Assembly: GCA_014607495.2 (NCBI GenBank)
Contig: CP053169.1
Coordinates: 3,968,001 to 4,032,000 of the forward strand
Source of the DNA: Carposina sasakii
Taxonomy: Eukaryota; Arthropoda; Insecta; Lepidoptera; Carposinidae
Direction of reading: 5' to 3'
DNA: 64,000 nt
Each line of letters begins with the position of its first letter. The first letter of the stretch is position 1. A model generated the notes under the pieces. It did not search any database. It was not told the origin of the DNA and worked only from the letters and a program-made list of their open reading frames with translations. This document shows positions 10,613-21,600 of the stretch, in pieces. Both the position numbers and the translations under genes were made by a program.

Positions 10613-10790
10613 AAGAAAAAATAACGTTGCCATTAATGTAATTTAAAAAGAGATGGCAAAATTCGTCATCCGAGTAATTGACCCGGTAGCTCAGTTGGGA
10701 GAGCACTTGCACGGAATGCAGAGGTCGTGGGTTCGAGTCCCACTCGGGTGAAGAATTTTTCCATTTCTTTATTAATAATTTTACAATATA
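10613..10790 (+). mobile_element. Repeat with embedded tRNA-like module, copy 2
   Basis: The leader begins only at 'aataacgttgcc', truncated at its 5' side against the MITE. The 'attcgtcatccgagtaatt' block, tRNA-like module and 'tttctttattaataatttta' tail are all present. Confidence 0.7.
10680..10750 (+). repeat. tRNA-like module, copy 2 (best preserved)
   Basis: A box TAGCTCAGTTGG and B box GGTTCGAGTCC are intact. D-arm GCTC/GAGC pairs and acceptor ACCCGG pairs with CTCGGGT. The anticodon loop is ACGGAAT, without T33. Pol III transcription is possible; decoding is not expected. Confidence 0.65.
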
Positions 10791-10799
10791 TTATTATTT

Positions 10800-12777
10800 A
10801 ATTTAGCAAAGGAAAGCGCGTTTCTCAGTAGGTAATTACCTAAAATTCGATACTATTACGGTCCTTTCTCATATGCGTCTGAAGATTAATCAATTATTAT
10901 TTTATTAATTCTTCACTGAGCCAGTTGCGAAGGTCATCTTGGCACGCTGACTTTTATGTCTACCGAAGATATCTAATTCTATCCCGCAATTTGGCAGCTA
11001 TTGCTCATTAAATCTGCGTGTATACCCGCTACCATTGCTTCCCACAGCCTAACTGCGTCATTTTACGCTAGCCATAACCAATTTTGTCCGATTTTTAATC
11101 AAGCTACCGCCGCGCGGGTAATATTACAAATTACAGTGCTAGCAGATTGGCTGGCGGAGCGGCCAGTTAGATACGTGACCGATAGCGGTTGCGGGATGGT
11201 AACCAGTTTTCCGTACCAGCACATTGGGATAGATAGCTACAGTAATATAGTACTACATATATCTATAATAGTCCCTCACATGACTCATCAGTACCTACCT
11301 ATGCCAATTTTTTTTAAAGCATTAAATAGTTTAAAAATATTGCCTATAAACCGAACTTCGACTGAATTATTTATCCAGTAATTTTTAGATAAATAGTACA
11401 AATCTAGTATCTACATTGCAAACATATTGAAATCTAATTTAATAAAGCTTAACAGACAGTTCCAAAATATGTTCTGGATCTGATTCTAAAACCACTAAGA
11501 ATTTACAGCATATTCTTTTTGTAAATACACACAAAAACAAGTCGTCCTTGTACACAATAACAAAAAATAGTGCACCAAAAAATGAGTCAAACTAAAGACA
11601 ATCACTGCACGTGTTACTGGTAGGGGAAGTTATTTCACATCCGGGTGACTTTATGGACCTTTACCAATGCGCCCGTGATTACGGTAATACCATTTTGCCC
11701 CACAAGCCCCCACTGTTGGGGCAGAGCTTAGATGAAAACTTTGTTTTTATCTAAGGGGCAGAGTGGAATGCCTTAAAATTCGCGGTATAATCTGTCGTCT
11801 TATATATGAAGTCCTGTCGTAGGCGCTAGTAGCTATGACAATCTATCACCATTTCATTTGTTTTGTTTTGTTCCATTTGAATCTGCGAGACTCGGTATTT
11901 AGGATAATACCAATAAACTAAAAAAAATATCGTAGACACGCCAAATGCAACTTTTTAAAGAGCTACCTAGAAAAGATAAGGAAAAGTTGGGCGGTCGAAT
12001 ATAGGAAAGATTGCAATCATAAGACTATAGCGAATCAATAAGAATAACCTATCTTTTCCAGAAAGCTTATTTTAGCTGAAATGTTTTTTTTAAGATCTAA
12101 ATTTGAAAATTTATATTTTAGAGCAGTTAAACCCTTAGATTCCCTTAGCATCAATATTTTCACTTACCTAAGTACCTAATTTTAGTGTAATGATAAAATA
12201 CAGAATAACTTTCATTTATGTTATATAAATTTTTCGAAAGTCCAGCAACTTTGCCACTCTCCGATTCTAACAGTTTTTATAGTAAAACCTCTACTTATTT
12301 CTTAACCAATTTACCTGCTATATAACCTCGTCGACTTTGACCTTATTTTTGGCAGCAAAAATAGGGAACCGCAATGATAAGGGATGACACTCGCGTGATT
12401 TAGGTTCTCGAGAAATAACTTGTTTAAATTCTGACAGACACAGGCATGATGGACGGCTAATTTACCTAGAATTTGATTCTGTGAACTTTGCAACAAGTTA
12501 CATATAAAAGTTAGTTCATTTTATACGGAACTTAGTCCAACAATCATGTTAGATCTCAAACTCTAACGCTTGTATTTTTAGTGCTAACTTTTTACTTGAG
12601 GACTATCGATTGACAGATACTAGTTTCTTTTGTTGTAAGGTTATCTATCAATGGTTGAGTATGCTTGATACTGGTGTCAGCGATTAATGAAGTAGAAGTA
12701 AGTTACCTGATAAAAGGGGATTACAAAGTAGATACATAACTGTTTTATGAAACGGACTCTACACAGGGTAGAAACAT
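10800..12777. other. Intergenic sequence, no gene seen
   Basis: A 126-codon open stretch at 11001-11381 has no recognisable motif and unlikely amino-acid composition. A small hairpin TGCCCCA..TGGGGCA lies near 11700-11725. Otherwise unassigned. Confidence 0.4.
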
Positions 12778-12925
12778 TTTTTTTTTATTCACATATTACA
12801 CAATACATTAACCTAGTCCCACATTAAGATCCATAAGGTCTTGTGTCGTGGGTACTAAGCAACGGTATATAAATACATAGATAAGTATAGAAATATAAAA
12901 CTTTAAGTGGAAACGGAGACATTAA
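12778..12925 (-). mobile_element. tRNA-Glu-type SINE, 3' fragment
   Basis: Read on minus it ends in a run of A's (poly-T at 12778-12787 on plus). It carries 'agtacccacgacacaagacc', a block shared with the fuller copies at 32997 and 34577. The tRNA-like head is missing. Confidence 0.65.
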
Positions 12926-12954
12926 TAACCTCATTTACAACAAGAAATAATTAT

Positions 12955-13190
12955 AACATTGTGCTGAGGGATTCAGCTTTGTTTACCGATATTTGGCTGG
13001 TGTATAGCTATCGGGATGAAAAAATAACGTTGCCATAAAAGTTATGTAAAAGAGATGGTAAAATTCGTCATCCGAGTTAACTGACCCGATAGCTCAGTTG
13101 GTTAGAGCGAAAGCACGGTTTGCGAGAGGTCGTAAGTTCAAATCTCACTCGGGTGATTTTTTTTATTTTCTTAATTTATAAACAAGAAAA
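12955..13190 (+). mobile_element. Repeat with embedded tRNA-like module, copy 3
   Basis: Same leader as copy 1 from 'acattgtgctgagggattca', then 'atagctatcgggatgaaaaa', the tRNA-like block and a shortened tail. Confidence 0.7.
13083..13155 (+). repeat. tRNA-like module, copy 3 (diverged)
   Basis: A box TAGCTCAGTTGG is intact; the B box is changed to AGTTCAAATCT. The anticodon arm has extra bases (GCGAGAGGTCG). A decayed copy. Confidence 0.6.
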
Positions 13191-13309
13191 AAATCCGACT
13201 TGTCAAATATTTAGATTCAGAGACACTCTCGCGACTAAGACAATTCTATTGTACATCTTAAGCTTAAATGCGACAAGTCATTTAGGCTCTAGAGTATGCC
13301 AAATATAAA

Positions 13310-13701
13310 TATACAGGATGATTTTTAGTCGTCAACGTTCCCGAAAACTACGGAATCTCCTCATCATCACGATCATTTTTCTCCATGGAAGCATACCTGG
13401 GAAGTGTCTGGTTTCCAAAATATTAGGGTCCAAAGTTGAGTAAATAGACTGCGTTTTTCTGCATAAATACACATAGACGCGCGTAGCAGGATTTTTTCAC
13501 GAAAAATAATTAATATCTGTCTATAAAAAAACTAACATAAACACTAGACACTATAAATTTCGCACGATCAAGGAATTTAAATTTTTTTTTCAAAAAAAAA
13601 AAAAAAATTTCCCAGCATTTTTTTTGGCATAAACTTACTTTATTTCATGTATAGAATACGTACCCTTCGTTAAAGGTGGCCACAAAAAAACACCCTGTAT
13701 A
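13310..13701 (+). mobile_element. ACAGGATG-family MITE, copy 2 (complete)
   Basis: Both ends are present: ATACAGGATGATTTTTAGTC at left and AAAAAACACCCTGTAT at right. It is 390 bp long with no coding capacity, and serves as reference copy for the family. The flanking TA pairs would fit a TA-targeting (Tc1/mariner-type) donor; that is inference. Confidence 0.8.
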
Positions 13702-15374
13702 GATATATACTCGAAAAACATAACTTTCCTACTGGGTAAAAAAAACATGTACAAATGATACAAAAGAGCTGTTCACCCTATGTATCTGAAGCCTGTCAGT
13801 CACATGCCTCCAAAAAAGTCCTATTCACCTAGATTGTGTAAGGACAGGGTAAGGGTTACCTACAATGCAAGCATTGCTTGTTTTCAAGATAGAAGACAAT
13901 GGCAAAAAGTACTAAGTAAAACAGTATAGGTATAAACCTCTAGGATGTCAAAAACTTTCTCACGTATTGTGCCAAACAACTTATCAGTGTTAGCATCTAA
14001 TATTAACATGCACCCTGTATGTAGGAGCTTGACGTCATAGATTAGATAAAGTATGTTATCACAGAATGGTCACTATTATACCTACTACTCTTATTCTTAT
14101 TTGTTATTATACGCACAGAAAACTCTTCTGGAAATTCTAAAACGAATTTCAAATGCCGTAATTTTATGAGGTGAAACCAAGAATACGCTCGTCACGCGTG
14201 TTACGGAATTCTCCCTTCGTTCGGGCGAATGGAAACATGTCACTGCCAATAGCATCTGTTTCATTTCTCACCGTAATACAGAAGAACACGGAATTCACCG
14301 ATATCGTAACCTTTACGCTCAATATTCATTACCACATAGAGAACTGCACAATGTGCTAACTTTAGTTGATGGCTTTACTTTTGCTAATAATCAAATTATA
14401 CAATAAGAATTTCTATACCAACAGTTATTTTATGCACGCTGTTACTCGCGACTCCTTCCGCGTAGACTACAGAATGTAGCTTATGTCCTTCTCCGTACTC
14501 CCAAGGTATAGGTATGAAAAATTTTAAGAAAAATTGTAGAGCAACTAAAGAGTGAAGAGGTAACAAACAAACTTAATTTCGCATTTATTATATTAGTTGG
14601 GATAGATAGTTTACGTAGCCATACCATAAACGGGAATTTTAAACTTAGTCAATTCTCTAAATCATCATAATCTATGGCCGTTGCCGATCGATTTACGCGT
14701 GTACGCTGCGCGCGCGCATGTCGCTCGCGTGCCGCAAATCGCCTTACACCGCAAGATTGATACGAATTTAAGTATCGCCTGATGTGATTACGATAGCTAT
14801 TTTTAATAGGTAGATATGAGGAATTTTTTATGCCATCTTTCGATTAGGCATGTTATCTTATCTTTACACTAGTAAAAAACTAAAGAGGTATCGATGGAGA
14901 CTACTAAAGGGAATCAGTAGTTTCTGTCTACCCCATAGGCCATAAACATTGCACTTGGGTGAGTTTACAATATGAAGTTATTTAAATAAAACTTCACACG
15001 ATATTAATAGCTTTCAAGCTCTTCCATAAAGTTTTCCCAAAATTATTCAAAGTTTTCACTACTCAATTGGCACGCACAAGATGGCCAACTAACTTGACTA
15101 ACCAAAACAAAGGTTTAGTAACTCGCCCCTCCACTAAACAACATTAAGTCGTACCAGCCCATTGCATTCGCTACGTGCTTTTGTGGTCCAAAAACGATTT
15201 TAATGCGATCAAAAGATTTTTCCTAGTTTATAATGTAACGTAAACCCAACTTTGTTCGTTTAGTACTAATACGTAAAGTACTAAATATCGAAGAAAAGTT
15301 TTTTACATTACCTCGGTTTTTTACTTTGGATGCCTCGATATTATTCTAGAACATCCTGCATATTCAAATAATAC
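13702..15374. other. Intergenic sequence, no gene seen
   Basis: Contains a scrap of the CCCGCGACT repeat at 14446-14480 and an alternating CG-rich stretch at about 14695-14732. No supported gene. Confidence 0.4.
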
Positions 15375-16782
15375 TATAAATATTGATCATGGTTTTCGGA
15401 AAAAGAGGTCTGTTAGCACCAATCTTTTAACCGTGGTGAACTTCATCTCTAAGCATTTAGATAAAGGTATGCAGGTCGATGTAGTCTATTTTGACTTTAA
15501 AAAGGCATTTGATCGCGTGGATAACGATGTGCTCCTAATCAAACTACGCGACATACGAGTAGGTTTCTCGCCAAAGATGGTTAGATTTTTTACTGACTAT
15601 CTGCGCGATCGACAACAGTTTGTCCGGCATGGTTGCTACGTCTCTGCTCCATATCACACCAGGTCTGGAGTGACTCAGGGTTCAATATTGGATCCCCTCC
15701 TTTTTGGAATAATGATTAATGACCTAGAGCTGGTCCTAAAGCACTCAAAGTGCCTGCTCTATGCAGACGATCTAAAGTTGGTGTACGGAGTTGAACAAAA
15801 AGCTGACTGTGAGTCGTTACAAGAGGACATCAACTCGGTATACCAGTGGAGCCATAGAAACAAGCTCCTTTTTAACACATCTAAGTGCTGTGTTATGACC
15901 TTCGGCCGCAAACACCGACCCTTGGATGGTCAGTATACTCTTGGAGTAGAACTAATTAAACGCGTCACCTTCATGAGGGACTTGGGAGTTGTATTCGACG
16001 ACCGCCTCACTTTTCACGAGCATATGAAAAAACTCGTTTCTAACTGTTTTCGGACTCTGGGCTTTGTGATCCGAAACTGCCGAGAGTTTGGGGATCCCAG
16101 GGTTATTAAACTCGTATATACCGCCTTGGTAAGGAGTAAGATAGAGAGCTCGTCTATAGTGTGGAATCCGTATGAGTGTACTTACGCCCTGCTTCTAGAG
16201 AAGGTCCAGAAGGCTTTCCTAAGATTTCTCTACAAGAAAACGTACGGGTATTACCCTTTCCTTTACCCTACAAAATTTCTACAAGGAGCCTTGGGTGTCA
16301 ACTCTCTGGAAGTAAGGCGTAACCACAACCTCATGTTGACAGGCTGTCATGATTTGCGTGGCGACTCCGATTATCCGTTACTTATCGAGCAACTGGTAAG
16401 ACTGTTTGTCCCCGATGTCCCTAAGATTTGCCTTAGACCTCGCCGGCACGCGCTGCTGGCCGTCCCGCCAGCGCGTACGGTAGCTTACAAAAACTCGCCA
16501 CTTCTCCGCGCACTAACAATGCTAAATGCACTCTTGGCATCAGCACCAGAGTGTGATCTGTTTATGAGTGCATGGCCGTCTGTGAGTCGTGAGTGTCTGA
16601 GATACTGTGAGATGGTGAATGAGTGAGCATGAATGCCTATTTTTTTATATGATATTTTAATGCACATTATAATTGTTAAAGTTATCAGGATATCTACATT
16701 TCAAGGCGCATTGGCGCAAGCTGTAATGCTTTGTAATATGGTTATAAATAAACAAAAAATAAAAAAAAAATAAAAAAAAAAT
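15375..16782 (+). mobile_element. 5'-truncated non-LTR retrotransposon (LINE)
   Basis: It holds the reverse transcriptase C-terminal two thirds, a ~130-bp 3' UTR, AATAAA at about 16745 and an imperfect A-rich tail to 16782. The coding frame continues upstream of the first ATG (HGFRKKRSVSTNLL is readable from about 15388), so the break lies inside the ORF, as usual for incomplete target-primed insertion. No target-site duplication was found by eye. Confidence 0.8.
15433..16626 (+). CDS. LINE reverse transcriptase fragment (Jockey/CR1-like)
   Basis: A 397-residue open frame from the first internal ATG. Reverse transcriptase landmarks appear in order: motif A VDVVYFDFKKAFDRV (catalytic D21), motif B SGVTQGSILDPLLFG (78-92), motif C LLYADDLKLV (YADD 110-113), then a thumb region with VWNPYE...LLEKVQKAFLRFLY (about 181-210), which I associate with Jockey/CR1-group LINEs. 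Motif B departs from the usual (P)QGS..LGPLLF: threonine replaces proline and aspartate replaces glycine, so the copy may be inactive. The endonuclease and first ORF are absent. It would copy RNA into DNA at a nick in a full-length parent; this copy cannot move by itself. Confidence 0.85.
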   Translation: MVNFISKHLDKGMQVDVVYFDFKKAFDRVDNDVLLIKLRDIRVGFSPKMVRFFTDYLRDRQQFVRHGCYVSAPYHTRSGVTQGSILDPLLFGIMINDLELVLKHSKCLLYADDLKLVYGVEQKADCESLQEDINSVYQWSHRNKLLFNTSKCCVMTFGRKHRPLDGQYTLGVELIKRVTFMRDLGVVFDDRLTFHEHMKKLVSNCFRTLGFVIRNCREFGDPRVIKLVYTALVRSKIESSSIVWNPYECTYALLLEKVQKAFLRFLYKKTYGYYPFLYPTKFLQGALGVNSLEVRRNHNLMLTGCHDLRGDSDYPLLIEQLVRLFVPDVPKICLRPRRHALLAVPPARTVAYKNSPLLRALTMLNALLASAPECDLFMSAWPSVSRECLRYCEMVNE

Positions 16783-17739
16783 CATACCGACACTACTTCT
16801 GACGAAAGTGTTTTCATTACTTTTCATAAATTTTCAAGTAAAGAAAATAAATAAGAGAGCGCTATAAAAATACTAGTGCCTCCATAACTGCTATTTAGGC
16901 CCACTAGTAGTAAATTTATGCTAAATCCAGATTTTTATTGAGCTAGAATAATCTATCATAAAGTAACATTTATTTAATTAATGTAGCAAATACATATAAG
17001 CAATTATATACCAATTTTTATTTCACCTATTACAGCAAAATTCGACAGGCCAGACCAGCTCGCGTTGGCGAATAAGCACACATGCCATTACAGAAATCGC
17101 TTCCACCTCACCCTTGCACCAACAAAAGCGTCCCTACGGTTGTTGGCGCGTGAAATTTAAATTTTTGCTATTCATTGCGGGCTGGAGCCGTTTTTCTGAC
17201 ACTCGCCTCCTTACGTGGGGTCCGGCCCTTCGGTAGGGTTGAAGTGTAGGTACCATCAGTACGAAAAGTGCACATTTATGATTTAAGTATTTTTTAAAAT
17301 TGCCATCCCTATAAGAAAGTATAAGTAATAATTTTTTTTTTATTTTTTTTTTATTTATTTAGGTAAGTACAATATATGATACATTTTTTTTTTATTAAAT
17401 TGCCTATAAACCTTTATAGGTTTGTGTGGCAATAGCATTCGCTTATTTACATTTAACAGATAGAACCTGAGTATCACCAATTAAGTATAAGTACAAGTAC
17501 AAAACAGTAAAGAAACATCAAGGTTACAAATAGACAAATCCAGGAGCAATGGTATGCATATTGCAATAGAAGATAAAGACTTCACTTAAAATAATACTTT
17601 GCAGATACTAGTTACAAAGCAGCTGTTTTAGCGGCAAGAATCTGCGCACGTTATTTTGTTGCTAGTTTGGTGATCACTGCGCAGTACTAGCGCCACCCCA
17701 ATTTTTACAAGGCGCAGAGCACGTTTACCTCAGGAGTTA
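16783..17739. other. Intergenic sequence with T-rich tracts
   Basis: Poly-T runs at about 17331-17350 and 17384-17394 may be the A-tails of short minus-strand retroposon fragments, the second followed by 'attaaattgcctataaacct'. I could not assign a family. Confidence 0.35.
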
Positions 17740-18780
17740 GGCTATGTACAGGATGTCTCAATATAATTATAATTGTATGATTAAAACGAATATAATAATG
17801 ACAATAATTGAGGTAAAATTAAGAGTGGAGATTTATTTCGATTCATATCAATTAATACTTATATAATTGTGATTTCAGTGAGATTAACTAGGTACATTTA
17901 TTTATGAAGATAATATGTTTTGAGTTTATATTTTATATTTTTAGCATTAAGTGTATTCAGTAGCTCATTAGGTATATCGTTTAGCATCACTGGTACTAGG
18001 TAAGCCGAGGTTCGCCTACCGTAGAAATTTTGCATACGCGGTACTAATAGTTTATTTTGGGTTACCCTTCTAGTAGGTGGGTTATGTTCAACTGCTATTT
18101 TGAGTTCTGCTCGATCAAACTGTTCTATTGTTAACATATATGTTACTTTGTCATGGACTGACATGATGTTAAAGTGTTGGAACAATTTCGAATAGTCATC
18201 TCGATACTGAGTCTAATTTTGTTAGGTGCAACCTGTTTTAGTAGACGAATTTGTAGGTTTTTTATTTTGTCAAGGTGCGTTTTGAAGGTTCGTCCGTAAC
18301 TAGTTAAACCGTAGGAGACAACTGACTCGGCCAAGCACAAGTATAGACTGAGCATGATCTTGCACGGGACTTTGTACTTGATAAGAGAGAACTTTGCCAA
18401 TATACCGCGCAGTTTATCACACACAGCATCCACGTGCCTCGTCCAGCTCAATCTGTCGTCCACGATTAGCCCCAGATATGTATGGTGGGTGACTTGTTCT
18501 ATGGCTTCGCATTTGCAATTTATGTATTGTTTGTGAAGGCAGTCATGGCAGTGGGATTGGACAAGAATTGGTGTGTCATGCTGAACGTGACTAGAGTGGA
18601 CGTGTATGAGTTTTGTTTTGGCTGCATTAAGAACTAGCCCAGCGTCGTGTGCCCATTTACAGATATTGTTGTAGTCCTCTTGTATTTGCCACTTTGCTGT
18701 CAGGACGTCGCGGTTTGCTACCAATAAGCAAGTATCATCTGCGTATTGGTACAATGAGCTATGTTGGATCACGTTTTTAC
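17740..18780 (-). mobile_element. Second LINE fragment, minus strand, frameshifted
   Basis: A truncated non-LTR retrotransposon of a different family from the one at 15.4 kb. It begins just before motif C of the reverse transcriptase and runs to a 3' UTR ending near 17740. Confidence 0.7.
17898..18772 (-). pseudogene. LINE reverse transcriptase, broken by a frameshift
   Basis: On minus, the frame 18772-18143 opens with LYQYADDTCLLV (motif C). It continues with an LNAAKTKLIHV motif, HHTYLGLIVDDRLSW and YGLTSYGRTF, typical of the RT palm end and thumb. Reading then shifts at about 18145-18185 into the frame 18185-17898, which gives RRTSAYLVPVMLNDIPNELL and a stop. The two frames together make one C-terminal half; motifs A and B and all upstream domains are missing. 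The frameshift and truncation make it a dead copy. Protein similarity is judged by motif only. Confidence 0.75.
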
Positions 18781-18835
18781 AATTAGTTCAATAGTAGTAT
18801 ATATTTAATAATTTAATAGTATACATTTATATTTA

Positions 18836-19190
18836 AGCGGTGATAGCCCAGTGGTTAAGACGTGCACTTTCCAAGCGGGAGTCGTAAGTTCGATCCCATT
18901 CACGGGCCTGTACCAATGAATTTATTCCATGTACAGATTTTAATGTTGCATAATTGTCACTTAGCTCGTGATCGGAAAGCACGTAAAACCGTTGGTCCTG
19001 CGCCTGATCTCTCTCCGGTCGTGTCGGTTTCCGACCCATCGGACTATGAGAGTAACGGAATAGAGAGTGCATCTGTGTTTGCGCACACACTTGTGCACTA
19101 TAATATCTCCTGCGTACCTGGCTAATCTCCGTAGGGATTGGTCGCCTTGGCCGAAATACGATCGGAGATTATCATCATCATCATATTTAA
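18836..19190 (+). mobile_element. tRNA-derived SINE with (ATC)n tail
   Basis: The tRNA-like head (18836-18906) has an A box TAGCCCAGTGG and a B box AGTTCGATCCC. It continues with 'cgggcctgtaccaatgaatt' and 'attgtcacttagctcgtgat', and ends in ATCATCATCATCAT at about 19170. A headless relative lies at 49935. Pol III would read it on plus. Confidence 0.75.
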
Positions 19191-19292
19191 TATTCTAGAA
19201 CTACATTCTTTCTTCTAGAACTAATTTCTTGAGATACTAATTACAGAGATAGACATACAAAACCAGTTGGTATGGATTTAAAACCATTGAAT

Positions 19293-19344
19293 GAAAAAAA
19301 ACAAGATTTCAAATCGGACCCGATTTGAAATGTTGTTTTTTTTC
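19293..19344. repeat. Near-perfect 24-bp hairpin
   Basis: Arms GAAAAAAAACAAGATTTC+AAATCG and their inverse match at 23 of 24 positions around a 4-base loop. The loop is too tight for a typical microRNA precursor. It may be the residue of a fold-back element. Confidence 0.6.
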
Positions 19345-21141
19345 TGATCCTGAGATTAGCGCGTTAAACCAAACAAACAAAAAACTTTTCATCTTATAAT
19401 ATTAGCATAGGAAAAAGAAAAACCTAACACTTGTCTGCACGTCAGTACATCTCAATCTGCAAGCTCTGCATTCCACGCAAGTCTGTGCAGACGGAGCCGC
19501 GGGCCGGCACTAGTGTTGTGGATCAGCTAATTATATCCAGGCTTTATTACTCTTTTTACTAGCTTTTGCCTGCGACTTTTAACGTGTATTTAAAAGGCTA
19601 GACCGACGTAGATTGTAATTTCAAGTACAAATTCGAGATTAAAAATCAAAGATTAACTTGGTACCTATAGACACCTTATAATCCTAACCCAGTCAAACCC
19701 TCGTACTAAAGTTCATAATGTATCTAATTAAGCTGATTTATTTAGCTAATTTTTTATGCTAACTTTCATCCAAAACGAATACCCAAATAACATCAAAGGA
19801 GGTTATATTTCTATTATCAAAGGTATTCCCATGAAAATCGGCACGCGTTCTATTTCGCTTCGCTATCGACGACCAGAGAAGGGAAAAGCAACTCTAAAAC
19901 TCAAACTACACGGCTTAGCGCCACAAAAGGATCTTTTATAAGCATAAAATGTAGGAATAATAGCCTATATTGGTGTATGAAATTGTAAATATATTTTAGG
20001 GGCGGTATTTGCGCGTGTCTCTTATTACATGTATTTTTCCCGTGACTTCTGCGATTTGATTTTGGATGGTTTATAATCATCCATGCAATATCAATTATTT
20101 TAAATTTATAAACCCATTGTATTGCCAGTGAGATCCTATGGACCAGGAGTTCCTGGATGGAAATAGGATCTGGAGCGGGTCTATCTATTTATAAGGTGTG
20201 GAAGAGGCGTACTAAATGGAGATCTGTAGTCTCTGTCTACCCCTATGGGACATAGAGGTGAGGTTATGTATGTTTTGTAAGTATTTATAAGGTTATCATG
20301 AATAGAGTTGCCACTTTATCAAAGAGATACTTTCACTTACAGAGGACAAGCCAGAATATATGATAATAGAAAAAAAAACTCCATATAAAGAAAACTCTCT
20401 CTAACAAAAGTCCTATAAGAACTAGATAGAGCGTTGTATTACAAAATAATTACTAACATAGACTCGCCACAAAAAAGCCCAAAATTAGTTCCCGATGACA
20501 GTCAAAAAATATATGTATAAATTTTTTTGTGACCCACAAAAAGCCACGTTATAGCGCCAGCCTCGCCCGCGGGTTCTTTACACCCACCAGGGGGTCCTGG
20601 TGGACAGTGGTACTAAATTTTAATACCCATTGGCATATTTATATTTCTACGGCCGAAGTATATTTTCTACTCTTTTTTTTTTACTAATGAATTAAACCGT
20701 TTATGTGAGGTCTTGACAGGTTATCGGGTGACATGTTGTACCTTTTAATGTGTTAGACAAGCATCTATTACACGTTTTTTGTCACTTGCGATCTCATCAG
20801 TTTGCTGTTAATTGATTGAATATTAAGTGACATGTCACTAGATAAGTTTTATTATGTTATTAATGGCAGTAAATTACCATATTTAATGCATTGATAGTAG
20901 ATAAATTATGTATAAAGCGTGCTGCACTTAATTTTCCTTTAGATTGGAGGTTAAGGTTATCAATAATAAAAATAAGGATAGTCGCAAGTAGATACCCACA
21001 GACATCGCCTTGTAATCATATTTTAAGAGGTCAGCCTACCGCCGCTATTTGGGCAGCAATACTCAATCTAGCAACTTTTAACGAATCCAATGGGTACATA
21101 AATACCTACATCGTCAGAGCCTCGGTAAGGATTCAATACAA
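19345..21141. other. Intergenic sequence, no gene seen
   Basis: A 'ctgtctacccctatgggaca' scrap near 20240 belongs to a repeat also present at about 14920 and 29750. No supported frame. Confidence 0.35.
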
Positions 21142-21411
21142 TATACAGGGTGTTTTTCCGTTGTCACCCTTACCGAAGGGTACGTACTCTATGCCAAAAA
21201 ATGCTGAGAAATGATATTTATTATTTCTCGTGAAAATCTTGCTACGCGCGACTATGTTCATTTATGCATAAAAACGCATTCTATTTACTCAACTTTGGAC
21301 CCTAATATCTTGAGAACACTTCCCAGGTATGCTTCCATGAAGAAAAATGATCGTGATGATGAGTTTCCGTAGTTTCCGGAAACGTTGACGACCAAAAATC
21401 ATCCTGTATAT
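21142..21411 (-). mobile_element. ACAGGATG-family MITE, copy 3
   Basis: Minus-orientation copy with both ends (TATACAGGGTGTTTTTCCG and ACCAAAAATCATCCTGTATA). It is shorter than copy 2 through loss of the central block. Confidence 0.75.
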
Positions 21412-21439
21412 CAACATTATTCGACATATGCAATACATA

Positions 21440-21600
21440 CGGCTGTATTCCCTAGGATATACAATACTGCAGGTTCACGAAGGAGATCATATAGCCACAT
21501 TAAGCATAGCGGTACCAGTTGTAAGCTCATTGCCTGAGAGAACACCCCCAAGTTTCTTATTCAGTTCTTACATAAATGTAGCTAATGTAATCTAGTAAAG
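21440..21600. repeat. ACGGCTGT / GCAGGTTCACGAAGGAG repeat
   Basis: Shares 'gcaggttcacgaaggag' and 'cctgagagaacacccccaag' type blocks with 41490 and 56908. A common repeat of unknown class. Confidence 0.45.

Noticed and set aside
11001..11381. 126-codon open frame on plus
   Set aside because: No motif, no splice or poly(A) context, composition as expected from random sequence; likely chance.
20891..21214. 107-codon open frame on plus
   Set aside because: Its end runs into the MITE at 21142, so it is not a conserved gene.
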